This document shows positions 1-6,466 of a stretch of DNA of 11,027 nt, piece after piece. Made by a program: the position numbers and the translations under genes. Within the stretch, counting starts at the first letter, position 1. Each line of letters begins with the position of its first letter. This stretch comes from Spirochaetales bacterium (lineage in GTDB: Bacteria > Spirochaetota > Spirochaetia > Sphaerochaetales > Sphaerochaetaceae): NCBI GenBank assembly GCA_022771185.1, contig JALFCJ010000197.1, forward strand, positions 1-11,027. Reading direction: 5' to 3'. The notes under the pieces are model-generated. The model saw only the letters and a program-made list of their open reading frames with translations. It had not been told where the DNA came from and ran no database searches.

Positions 1-38
1 AAACATCACTTTCTTCAGCCTTTACATATTATCGAATC

Positions 39-530
39 TTACTTTCTCTTTTTGTATCTCAGGGCGCAGATATCATCACCCTTGGCGATACAGGACTCAA
101 GAATCAAGTCAGCGTTATATCTCTCCCCGATTCCATGGTCACCGCACATTGCAATATCGCAAAGCCTAGCTATCTCTTCATCACTGCAACCAGCCTTCTG
201 CCATGCCTTCACAAGAGGACAATAATGGAAATCAATGAAGAGTTCGTCATCAGTGCTCTTCTTTACATCCATCTCAAAAACAAGCTGAGCTGCCTTTGTA
301 AAGAGAGTCTTTCTCAACCCCTTCAATGAGTCAGTACCACCCTTCTCCACTAAATTCTGGCCTTGTGTCAAACCACACTCTGTAATAGCAGCTGGGGCAA
401 ATTCCTCCCACTCCAAGCCTTTCTTCTTAGCTTCTTTACATAAGAGGTATAGCCAAAATGCTCTATGCTCCAACTGTTCCCTTATTTTCTGTAACACACC
501 TATCTTGTATTTAGGTTCGTTCTTTACCAT
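39..530 (-). CDS. L-2-amino-thiazoline-4-carboxylic acid (ATC) hydrolase family protein
   Basis: A 163-residue protein of the ATC hydrolase family (Pfam ATC_hydrolase). The C-terminal half carries the block I recognise: FHYCPLVKAW near residues 101-110, then LCDIAMCGDHGIGER and a final KGDDICALRY. The characterised members open the thiazoline ring of L-ATC to give N-carbamoyl-L-cysteine, a step towards cysteine; many relatives have no known substrate. There is no signal peptide, so it is probably cytosolic. Two ATGs stand side by side at 533 and 530. The ribosome site AAAGGAG (537-543) is 3 nt from the first and 6 nt from the second, so I chose 530. That ribosome site overlaps the stop codon of the upstream M20 amidohydrolase, so the two genes are probably translationally coupled. 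It is the last complete gene of the metQ operon. The family is fairly sure; the substrate here is inferred. Confidence 0.85.
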   Translation of the reverse strand: MVKNEPKYKIGVLQKIREQLEHRAFWLYLLCKEAKKKGLEWEEFAPAAITECGLTQGQNLVEKGGTDSLKGLRKTLFTKAAQLVFEMDVKKSTDDELFIDFHYCPLVKAWQKAGCSDEEIARLCDIAMCGDHGIGERYNADLILESCIAKGDDICALRYKKRK

Positions 531-541
531 CATCTTCTCCT

Positions 542-1732
542 TTATATTAGATTCTCAAGGAAAGATAGCGAGTATGCAACATGAAGTTTAGATGCGATTA
601 ATAAAGAGTCTTCATCGATTTCAAATAAACCGTCATGGTGAGCCACGAGAGTATTTGGCCTCTCACTGTTTCCACTTCCCACATAAACGTATGTCCCAGG
701 AACCCTGAGATTAAACTCTGCAAAATCATCTCCGCCTAAAGAGTATGGTCTATTTGTTATGACGTTATCATCCCCCAAAAGCTTCTTTGCGACTTTCGCC
801 ACTTCTTCTGTAGGTTCATGAGGGTTAATAAGAGGAGAAGTAAAATCCTTATACTCTATCTCTGCTTCAGCTCCATAAATAGAAGCTATGCTCTTAGACA
901 GATCCTCCAATTCTTTCTTCACTTTTTCTCTTATCTCGGGGTACATAACTCTTATTGTTCCTTCCAAAACTGCACTCTTAGCAACAATGTTATAAGCAGT
1001 TCCTGCCTCCAGTTTTCCTATTCCTATAACTACGCTGTCTGTAGGATTGGTTCTTCTTGTTACGAGAGCCTGTGCAGATACCACGATGGAGGAAGCGACA
1101 AAGAGAGCATCAACTCCTTTTTCTGGAGTTGAAACATGGGCTCCCCTTCCCTTTACTGTAATCTTAAAATAGTCTACTGAAGCATTATTAGGGCCTTCTG
1201 TGGCACTTACTTTGCCCACGGGGATATTAGAAGCAAGATGGATACCAAAGCTCCTATCTCCAGTTACAAGACCTGCCTTGATAAACTCCATAGCTCCGTA
1301 TCCTATCTCTTCAGCCTGCTGAAAACAGAGTTTTATTATACCTTTAAACTCTTCTTTATGCTTTGAGAGAATCTTAGCTGCCAATAAGAGGGAAGCAGTA
1401 TGGGCATCATGGCCACAAGCGTGCATTACCCCTTTCTTTTTACTCATAAAAGAGCATCCATTGGTCTCTTCAACAGGAAGAGCATCGATATCGGCCCTCA
1501 GAATTATAGCCTTACCTTCTCCACTACCTTTTATTTCAGCATAAACTCCAGTACCATCCACACGCCTTGTTTCAAGGCCGAAGGAGTTTAGTTCTTTTTC
1601 GATTCTATCGGCTGTAGAATACTCTTCTCTAGGAAGTTCCGGGTTCTCGTGAAAAAAACGACGGAGGGAGACAACATAGCCTCTCTCCGCATCCATTTCT
1701 CTGATAATTTCATCTATTCTCAGATTATTCAT
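542..1732 (-). CDS. M20D-family amidohydrolase / aminoacylase (metal-dependent deacylase)
   Basis: A full-length 396-residue enzyme of the hippurate/IAA-amino acid hydrolase branch of peptidase family M20. Visible motifs in order: ADIDALPVEE (80-89), MHACGHDAHTA (103-113, metal ligands C106 and H108), FQQAEE (137-142, catalytic and metal-binding glutamates), IHLASNIPVG (164-173, with H165), GRGAHVSTP (195-203), LGGDDFAEF (332-340) and HHDGLFEIDED (365-375, last metal ligand). Members remove an acyl group from N-acyl amino acids; close relatives such as Bacillus YxeP and YtnL work in sulfur compound salvage. No signal peptide, so cytosolic. The start ATG lies one base after the metQ stop (TGA-A-ATG), with AGGAAAG upstream inside metQ, which implies coupling. 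Between a MetQ-type binding protein and an ATC hydrolase homologue, a role on N-acyl or N-carbamoyl Met/Cys derivatives is a reasonable inference; the substrate is not shown by the sequence. Confidence 0.9.
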   Translation of the reverse strand: MNNLRIDEIIREMDAERGYVVSLRRFFHENPELPREEYSTADRIEKELNSFGLETRRVDGTGVYAEIKGSGEGKAIILRADIDALPVEETNGCSFMSKKKGVMHACGHDAHTASLLLAAKILSKHKEEFKGIIKLCFQQAEEIGYGAMEFIKAGLVTGDRSFGIHLASNIPVGKVSATEGPNNASVDYFKITVKGRGAHVSTPEKGVDALFVASSIVVSAQALVTRRTNPTDSVVIGIGKLEAGTAYNIVAKSAVLEGTIRVMYPEIREKVKKELEDLSKSIASIYGAEAEIEYKDFTSPLINPHEPTEEVAKVAKKLLGDDNVITNRPYSLGGDDFAEFNLRVPGTYVYVGSGNSERPNTLVAHHDGLFEIDEDSLLIASKLHVAYSLSFLENLI

Positions 1733-1733
1733 T

Positions 1734-2636
1734 TCAGTTCTTTCCTGCCAACTCTTTGAGCTCGTCTACGCTCTTAGCCTTCTTTGAATAGAGGGAAAGA
1801 GGAGCAATGAGAGTATCGCCGATAGCTTCAATCTTATAACCGCACTGTGCAATTTCTTTATTAAGATATGCTTTGTGCTGGAAAGCATTGAGGTCGATGT
1901 CGCCGTTGTTCAAAGCTTCGTTTGGAAGGTTATATGCATCGAATTCAACTCTCTGGATGTAGATATTGTCTCCTCTGTCATCAAGAACTTTCTGTACAGC
2001 ATTGAGGTATTCATTTGCAGCTCCACAGACACCGATCTTTACAACTGTCTTTCCTGCCGGTGTTGAAACATAAGAATCGATATCCTCTACAACATTTGGA
2101 TACTCAGTTGTTGTGCTGTCATATGGGAATGCCGGGAAGTATGCTTCCTTGTACTTAGCAAGAAGATACTCGGCAACAAGTTCTGTATGATAAGCTTCAA
2201 CGACCTTCTTATATACTGGATTATCTTTCTCTGATGATCTAGCAACGATGATGTTTACAAATGGGTTGTTACCACCTTCATCCTGTGTCTCAATTAGGAT
2301 TGCATCGCGGGAAGGAACGTATCCAGCGGCGGTTGCATATGTTCCGTTGATAGTAGAAGCACCGAAGTCATCGAGAGTAGAAACAAGTGTGTTTGCTGTT
2401 GTAGGTACGATTTCGATGTTGTAGATATATGAAGTGACATGCTTGATTTCAGGTGAATATCCAACGCTTGGGTCAACTGTAATAAGACCTGCTGTTTCAA
2501 GAAGCTTGATAGCTCTTGCCTGGTTTGTAGCGTCATCAGGAACACCGATCTTTAATGGAGCCTTTTCCTGGGATCCGCCAGCAAAGAGTGAGATTGCGAT
2601 TAAAGAGATAAGAACGATAGTGAATATTTTTTTCAT
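1734..2636 (-). CDS. metQ: Circularly permuted MetQ/NlpA-family substrate-binding protein
   Basis: A 300-residue secreted binding protein of the methionine ABC transporter (NlpA/MetQ family), with its two halves in swapped order. Residues 1-20 form a signal peptide ending LFAG. Residues 27-170 match the half that is C-terminal in ordinary MetQ: KIGVPDDATNQARAIKLL, AGLI at 49-52, LDDF, INGTYATAAG, NPFVNIIVARS, ending PAF at 168-170. After a linker (about 171-198), residues 199-300 match the usual N-terminal half: VKIGV, FDAYNLPNEALNNGDIDLNAF, FQHKAYLN (252-259), IAPLSLYSKK (277-286), SVDELKEL. In E. coli MetQ the YSKK...SLDEL segment leads directly into the VPNDPTNLGR segment; here these are the two ends of the protein. 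Ribosome site AAGGA precedes the ATG. No lipobox cysteine is seen, so it is probably periplasmic and not a lipoprotein. It leads the operon with the amidohydrolase. The ligand is probably Met or a relative. Confidence 0.9.
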   Translation of the reverse strand: MKKIFTIVLISLIAISLFAGGSQEKAPLKIGVPDDATNQARAIKLLETAGLITVDPSVGYSPEIKHVTSYIYNIEIVPTTANTLVSTLDDFGASTINGTYATAAGYVPSRDAILIETQDEGGNNPFVNIIVARSSEKDNPVYKKVVEAYHTELVAEYLLAKYKEAYFPAFPYDSTTTEYPNVVEDIDSYVSTPAGKTVVKIGVCGAANEYLNAVQKVLDDRGDNIYIQRVEFDAYNLPNEALNNGDIDLNAFQHKAYLNKEIAQCGYKIEAIGDTLIAPLSLYSKKAKSVDELKELAGKN

Positions 2637-2719
2637 AATTTTTCCTTTTTATAATGCCAATAGCAAATAGTTCGATAGAATATCCCTAGAGGGAAATATA
2701 GTTAGATACAGATAGAGTG

Positions 2720-2757
2720 AAATAAAAAGAAGATGTTATGCCCAAAAGGGCATCATC
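2720..2757 (-). promoter_or_regulatory. Terminator-like hairpin overlapping the Met-rich leader (putative attenuator of metQ operon)
   Basis: On the minus strand GATG-ATGCCC, loop TTTT, GGGCAT-(AA)-CATC forms a stem of 6 plus 4 pairs with a two-base bulge (2732-2757). It is followed by the T-rich tract TTCTTTTTATTT (2720-2731). The ascending arm contains the second and third of three tandem AUG codons of the leader ORF. A ribosome waiting there would cover the arm and stop the terminator from forming, letting transcription continue into metQ. The mechanism is inferred from the layout only. Confidence 0.55.
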
Positions 2758-2810
2758 ATAGAAGAAAGCATGCACATTGAAAACATAACTGATGAATTAA
2801 TCTTTTTCAT
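2736..2810 (-). CDS. Met-rich leader peptide upstream of metQ (24 aa)
   Basis: A 24-codon ORF with a strong ribosome site, AAAGGAG (2817-2823), 6 nt before its ATG. The peptide starts MKKINSSVMFSMCM and ends SSMMMPFWA. Six of its 23 residues after the start are Met, including a Met-Cys-Met run (12-14) and three consecutive AUG codons (18-20). Codons 18-24 lie inside the hairpin at 2732-2757, and the stop codon falls in the descending arm. This is the layout of an attenuation leader whose translation speed depends on charged Met-tRNA. It sits 99 nt upstream of the metQ start. An alternative is a small hydrophobic peptide with its own function, or the remains of a signal peptide from an older metQ copy, since KK plus a hydrophobic run would also fit that. 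Confidence 0.6.
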   Translation of the reverse strand: MKKINSSVMFSMCMLSSMMMPFWA

Positions 2811-2845
2811 GCTTTACTCCTTTGAACTTGAGGGAACGATACCAC

Positions 2846-2866
2846 ATTGCTTAGAAGAAAAGCAAT
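2846..2866 (-). other. Hairpin in the 5' leader of the metQ unit
   Basis: ATTGCTT and AAGCAAT form a perfect 7-bp stem around a 7-nt loop, 23 nt upstream of the leader-peptide ribosome site. No T-run follows on either strand, so it does not look like a terminator. It may be a 5' stabilising or regulatory stem; its function is unknown. Confidence 0.35.
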
Positions 2867-2953
2867 AGGAAATTTACATTTTTTACATATTTATTCACAT
2901 AAATATACTTTTCTATATTCAGAATATCTTTTCTGTGTTTTTACATTGATGCT

Positions 2954-2985
2954 CTAACTCAATAGATATTATATAAAAGAGTTAG
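2954..2985 (-). promoter_or_regulatory. Possible promoter for the metQ unit inside a 7-bp inverted repeat
   Basis: A perfect TATAAT on the minus strand (2968-2973) lies between the arms of an inverted repeat, CTAACTC (2954-2960) and GAGTTAG (2979-2985). The best -35 is weak (GTGATT at 2990-2995, 16-nt spacer). It sits just downstream of the terminator at 2998-3021 and would give a leader of roughly 150 nt before the Met-rich ORF. The arms could be an operator. The region is AT-rich, so a chance TATAAT is possible. Confidence 0.3.
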
Positions 2986-2997
2986 TATTAATCACGC

Positions 2998-3021
2998 AAA
3001 AAGCCATCATTCCGATGGCTT
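2998..3021 (-). terminator. Intrinsic terminator (minus strand)
   Basis: AAGCCATC, loop GGAAT, GATGGCTT gives a perfect 8-bp stem followed by a T-run (TTTTT, counting the last stem bases) on the minus strand. No intact gene precedes it; it follows the stretch with the weak antitoxin relic. It separates that stretch from the metQ unit. Confidence 0.7.
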
Positions 3022-3180
3022 CCTTAATTAAAAAAAGAATTCTTAAGCATAGACATAATCAGCTATTGATAGGAACATTCTTTATTATGTTCGATACCAA
3101 ACTAGCTACCAGTCTATTCAAGATCCAGCGCTTTACAAATTCTTATATTGCAATATTCTCTAAGTTTCCGGTACCAATCA

Positions 3181-3252
3181 ATTCTCGAATTTCTCATATT
3201 CTGCTTTTACTGATAGATCATCAAGCATTTCTTTCTTGAAGTCTTCAATTGT
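3181..3252 (-). pseudogene. Possible relic of an XRE/HigA-like antitoxin N-terminus
   Basis: One minus-strand frame reads TIEDFKKEMLDD and then LSVKAEYEKFEN before a stop at 3178. This resembles the start of HigA-type antitoxins, which commonly read like 'EEFKKEL..DPEVRAEYE' before their helix-turn-helix. The expected helix-turn-helix is not readable in any one frame downstream, and there is no good ribosome site and start. If real, it is a decayed fragment with the terminator at 2998-3021 as its old end. The match is short and made by eye, so it may be chance. Confidence 0.28.
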
Positions 3253-3423
3253 TTCATTTCGATTTCTCCCGAAAATAATCCCTCGAATATTTCTTTAACG
3301 GCTATGTCTTATAATAAGGTGTCTTTTGACCCTTTAAAAATATCTAAGAACCACTATATTGTCAGCAATGAAGAACAAGCTACTGCTAAAATAACACTGA
3401 CCTGAACATCCAAAATGTCCCTT

Positions 3424-3451
3424 TAGAGAAAACACAGTAAAATAATGTGTT
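3424..3451 (-). terminator. Probable terminator of the PD-(D/E)XK gene
   Basis: AACACA and TGTGTT form a 6-bp stem with a 9-nt loop (3431-3451), followed on the minus strand by TTTTCTCT. It lies 12 nt past the stop codon. The stem is short and AT-rich, hence moderate confidence. Confidence 0.5.
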
Positions 3452-3463
3452 GCCAATTTCACA

Positions 3464-4453
3464 TCATTTCTTTTTTCGCAATTCAGCAACCCTTTCTACA
3501 GAGACTTTTGCTATTTCACTAATAGATTCATCATCCATTCCTATAGAGATAAGATTGCTTATCATAGCGTCAATTTTTTCTTCATACTCATCTTTCTGCA
3601 AGTTCAACTTGTCTTCATACGCATCTTTCTGCAAGTTCAACTTGTCCTCATATTCATCTTTCTGTGTGCTCAACTTATTCTCATATTCTTCTTTCTGTGC
3701 ATTCATCTTCTTTCGATGATCTTCATTCAATTCTTCCATTCTTTCCTTAAATGTTTCTTCCACCCATTTTTTTGTTTTATCCATAATCTTTGGGTCTCCC
3801 TTGTATTCAGAAACAGCATTGGCTGCAACAGAGGACTTCATATCTCTAGGATCCGCCTTCTGCATATCCTCAAGATACACCCTCACAGCCTCCTCTTCGT
3901 CGCTTCTAGGGTTTTCTTCACTCCAAACCTTTTTCCCATTATATATCAATACATTCACTCCTTCAAACGGATATGGTTCTCCTCCGATTGTATTGAATCT
4001 GTCAGAATCATCCTCACTTTTAAGAGTGTATCTCATTCTAGTCACACCCTCATACGGAGTTCCTTTAAATGGGTCGAAGTCACAAATAAAAACTACGATG
4101 CTCCTTGTTTGTGGAATATTCTCAATTCCTTTACTGAAATCTACAAGAAGTCCTCCAAGATAATAAAGTGCTCTTTCCAGTTCGTCTTTATTCCTGAATT
4201 TCTGAATCTTAATATCTGCTCTGATATTGCCTCTTAGATTAATTCTTGCATCCATTCTCATGGACCTTCCGTTCTTTATAGGAGCGAGGAAGTTCTCCAC
4301 TTTCACAAACATATCTTCCATATCATCAACTTCAATACCTGCCAAAACCTTCAGCGAATATGCAGTATACGTCTTGTTATATTCAAAAATACCCATAAGA
4401 GGAGGATCATACATATTCATGTCCTCCAAGCTCTTCAAAATGATTTCTTCCAT
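3464..4453 (-). CDS. PD-(D/E)XK nuclease family transposase / Rpn-like protein with C-terminal coiled coil
   Basis: A 329-residue protein resembling the PD-(D/E)XK nuclease family transposases (Rpn-like recombination-promoting nucleases). Recognisable parts, numbered from the chosen start: MRMDARINLRGN near 65-76, IRADIKIQKF just after it, LERALYYLGGLL, IVVFICDFDPFKG (about 120-132), then a charged acidic segment. At about 220-280 there is a coiled coil of four 11-residue repeats (QKDEYEDKLN type). A short helical tail ends SISEIAKVSVERVAELRKKK. The usual catalytic glutamate of the D...ExQ motif appears as lysine (DIKIQ), so nuclease activity is doubtful. ATG at 4453 is chosen because TAGGAG lies about 8 nt upstream; the longer frame back to 4576 runs through the metNI terminator. 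It sits between metNI and metQ as its own unit. Its role is unknown; such genes are often mobile or multicopy. Confidence 0.75.
   Translation of the reverse strand: MEEIILKSLEDMNMYDPPLMGIFEYNKTYTAYSLKVLAGIEVDDMEDMFVKVENFLAPIKNGRSMRMDARINLRGNIRADIKIQKFRNKDELERALYYLGGLLVDFSKGIENIPQTRSIVVFICDFDPFKGTPYEGVTRMRYTLKSEDDSDRFNTIGGEPYPFEGVNVLIYNGKKVWSEENPRSDEEEAVRVYLEDMQKADPRDMKSSVAANAVSEYKGDPKIMDKTKKWVEETFKERMEELNEDHRKKMNAQKEEYENKLSTQKDEYEDKLNLQKDAYEDKLNLQKDEYEEKIDAMISNLISIGMDDESISEIAKVSVERVAELRKKK
3581..3712 (-). repeat. Four 33-bp tandem repeats encoding an 11-residue coiled-coil repeat
   Basis: Units start at 3581, 3614, 3647 and 3680, each 33 bp. The first two differ at one base; the third and fourth have diverged. 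They encode LQKDEYEEK, LQKDAYEDK, TQKDEYEDK and AQKEEYENK type units. The 11-residue period fits a hendecad coiled coil. Units 1 and 2 look like a recent duplication, so copy number may vary between strains. Confidence 0.9.
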
Positions 4454-4552
4454 TAAATTATCTCCTACATATAAGGATAAGAAAGAAAAACAGAGCAAAA
4501 CAGGGGCAAAAGAGGACACTTTTTCAAGTTTTTCAATTATTTTGTAGCTTTC

Positions 4553-4589
4553 AAAAGAAAAACTGCCAAACATCACTAGTCTGACAGTT
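4553..4589 (-). terminator. Terminator of the metNI unit
   Basis: AACTGTCA pairs with TGGCAGTT (8 pairs, one G-U) around a 13-nt loop (4561-4589) and is followed on the minus strand by TTTTTCTTTT. It lies 80 nt past the metI stop and upstream of the nuclease-like gene, so the two are probably separate transcripts. Confidence 0.6.
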
Positions 4590-4668
4590 CACTTTTAAAT
4601 AAGCCAAAAAGATGCGAAAACTATGAATCTTCCAGCTCTCACACCTCTCAGTTTAATCTGGCTATGTT

Positions 4669-5385
4669 TTAGTCCATCTTCTTATATGTCTTCTGGATAA
4701 AAGCTCTGTTACTTGTCTTCTTTGCAATAAAGGAACCTATTGCCTGAATAATACATACGCCAACAAGAAGAACGATTACACATACGTTTACAATATCCTG
4801 ATAGTGTTGTCCCTGGCCATAGTTGATAGCAAAGGACCCGATACCACCTGCCCCCACAGCTCCAGCCATAGTTGTAAGGCCCACGAGGCTAATGGCAGTA
4901 ATCGTCGTGACCCTGGCCAGTTCAGGTACCGCTTCGTGAAGATAGACACGGAAAATAAGGCCAAATGTACCTGAGCCCATAGATCTTGCAGCCTCGATCT
5001 TTCCTTCGTCTACGTTGGCTAATGCCGTCTCAACTTGTCTTGAGTAAAAAGGAACAATACCGAATACAAGTGGAATTATGGCACCCTTTACACCGATGGC
5101 AGTCTTTACGATTGCACGGGTAAAAGGAATGAGGAAGATTAGGAGGATGACAAAAGGAATGGCCCTGAATACATTGACAAATGTATCAAGGATACGGAAT
5201 ACAACTTTATTTTCCTTTATTCCACCTTTATGAGTAATAGTAAGAATTACGCCAAGAAGCATTCCCAAGAAGAAGGAGATTATTCCCGGGATAATAAACA
5301 GGAGACATGTCTCTTTCACACTTTGACCGAACCTTGCTCTATATGCCCAAAGATTGGGTGCTACTGTTGCAATTAAATCAGACAC
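4669..5385 (-). CDS. metI: Methionine ABC transporter permease MetI
   Basis: The membrane subunit of the methionine importer, 238 residues, slightly longer than the usual 217 or so. It shows about five hydrophobic segments, the RAIPFVILL stretch and the EAA loop that docks on the ATPase (EAARSMGSGTFGLIF, about residues 132-146). The start is taken as GTG at 5385, with a strong AGGAGG (5392-5397) 6 nt upstream. A longer frame exists upstream (ATG at 5439) but it runs within the metN coding region and lacks this ribosome site. The GTG overlaps the metN end by 8 nt, so the two are co-translated. The gene for the binding protein does not follow directly as in the common metNIQ order; it lies 2 kb further on. 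Confidence 0.93.
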   Translation of the reverse strand: MSDLIATVAPNLWAYRARFGQSVKETCLLFIIPGIISFFLGMLLGVILTITHKGGIKENKVVFRILDTFVNVFRAIPFVILLIFLIPFTRAIVKTAIGVKGAIIPLVFGIVPFYSRQVETALANVDEGKIEAARSMGSGTFGLIFRVYLHEAVPELARVTTITAISLVGLTTMAGAVGAGGIGSFAINYGQGQHYQDIVNVCVIVLLVGVCIIQAIGSFIAKKTSNRAFIQKTYKKMD

Positions 5386-6457
5386 CTGGAACCTCCTCGA
5401 CTCTAATACTCGACTCCTTAAGGAAAGAGAGCGCTTCATTTATATTATCTTCTTTGCCTCTTATCTTTACGATCATGGCTCCGATGGTTGCATCAGCCAC
5501 TACTTCTACGTTTGCAAGAATTATATTGAAGTCTACATTATATTTTCTCGACACCTCGCTGATTACAGGAGAGTCTACTTTAGTATCGAAGAAAAGCTTA
5601 TAAAGTGGGCTCTCACCATTCTGTGACTTCACAAGAGGGGAATCCGCCTTAATAAGATCATTGATCTTGGAGAGTGATGATGTAGATGATACAAAGCGTT
5701 TCGTTATAGGAGCCTGTGGATAGGAGAATATACTCTGCACATTACCTTCCTCAACAACTCTTCCATCTTCCATTACAGCCACTCTCTCACAGAAGGATTT
5801 TATTACAGACATCTCATGAGTGATCAAAACAATTGTAAGTCCAAGCTTCTTGTTCAGATCTTTCAACAGCTTAATAATTGACTCGGTGGCATCAGGGTCA
5901 AGGGCGCTGGTAGCTTCATCAGAAAGCAGTATCTTCGGGTCATTTGCAAGAGCCCTGGCGATGGCAACTCTCTGTTTCTGTCCGCCTGAAAGCTGGGATG
6001 GATATGCGTTGGCTTTATCAACAAGACCAACCAGCTCCAAAAGATTAAAGACTTTGTCTGAAATCTCTTTCTTAGTCTTTCCTGTATACTTCAAAGGGTA
6101 AGCGATGTTCTCGAAGACAGTGGACCTGTCAAGAAGATTGAAATGCTGGAAAATCATGCCTATGGAGCTTCTCATTCTGTTGAGCTCCTTTTCACTCATT
6201 TTCCTCTTCTCTCCGGCGTTGACTGAATATAGAACGCCGTTCTCAATCTCCATTGTCTTTCCATCTATTGAGACAGAGCCGCTATCCGGCATCTCAAGGA
6301 AGTTAATACACCTTACAAGCGTACTCTTTCCAGCTCCTGAATACCCTATTACGCCATATCGCTCACCGTCGTTTATACTAAGCGATACATCCTCCAGAGC
6401 TTTTACAAGACCATCTTTAATTCTGAATGTCTTCGATAAGTTTTTTATCTCTATCAT
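5378..6457 (-). CDS. metN: Methionine ABC transporter ATP-binding protein MetN
   Basis: The 359-residue ATPase of the methionine importer, numbered from ATG 6457. Walker A GYSGAGKST (38-46), Q-loop Q104, signature LSGGQ (156-160), Walker B ILLSDE (176-181) with the D-loop SALD just after, and the switch histidine H214 are all present. The last 75 or so residues, with SEVSRKYNVDFNIILANVEV and IGAMIVKIRGK, form the C-terminal NIL domain, which in MetN binds methionine and inhibits transport when the internal pool is high. The domain argues for a genuine Met-type importer. GGAG (6463-6466) lies 5 nt before the ATG. An ATG at 6505 in frame is rejected because it would place the attenuator hairpin inside the gene. 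The gene is preceded by a Met/Cys leader ORF and attenuator. Confidence 0.95.
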   Translation of the reverse strand: MIEIKNLSKTFRIKDGLVKALEDVSLSINDGERYGVIGYSGAGKSTLVRCINFLEMPDSGSVSIDGKTMEIENGVLYSVNAGEKRKMSEKELNRMRSSIGMIFQHFNLLDRSTVFENIAYPLKYTGKTKKEISDKVFNLLELVGLVDKANAYPSQLSGGQKQRVAIARALANDPKILLSDEATSALDPDATESIIKLLKDLNKKLGLTIVLITHEMSVIKSFCERVAVMEDGRVVEEGNVQSIFSYPQAPITKRFVSSTSSLSKINDLIKADSPLVKSQNGESPLYKLFFDTKVDSPVISEVSRKYNVDFNIILANVEVVADATIGAMIVKIRGKEDNINEALSFLKESSIRVEEVPGV

Positions 6458-6466
6458 CTTCGCTCC

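Larger units (their letters stand above)
2637..3463. other. Long AT-rich intergenic region
   Basis: No intact protein gene longer than the 24-codon leader is visible in this stretch of about 830 bases. It holds, in minus-strand order: the terminator of the nuclease-like gene (3424-3451), a possible antitoxin relic, a terminator (2998-3021), a candidate promoter, a 5' hairpin, the Met-rich leader with its attenuator, and about 80 nt of untranslated sequence before metQ. That last part contains TATAAA at 2648-2653, which could be a weak internal promoter bypassing the attenuator. Confidence 0.6.

Noticed and set aside
1..38. Start of another operon gene at position 6 (minus strand)
   Set aside because: An ATG is present at 4-6, but only two codons are inside the window and the ribosome site is poor, so nothing can be supported.
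2637..2990. SAM riboswitch or T-box upstream of metQ
   Set aside because: No conserved cores of these RNAs are visible; the leader ORF and hairpin explain the region better.
3304..3405. A 33-codon plus-strand ORF starting MSYNKVSFDPLK
   Set aside because: It has no ribosome site or promoter, and I recognise no family; probably chance in AT-rich DNA.
3581..3712. A CRISPR-like array
   Set aside because: The 33-bp repeats are contiguous, have no spacers and encode a coiled coil in frame.
3716..4237. A 173-codon plus-strand open frame, and similar frames over other genes
   Set aside because: They lie opposite a recognisable protein, lack ribosome sites and show no family motifs; they are shadows.
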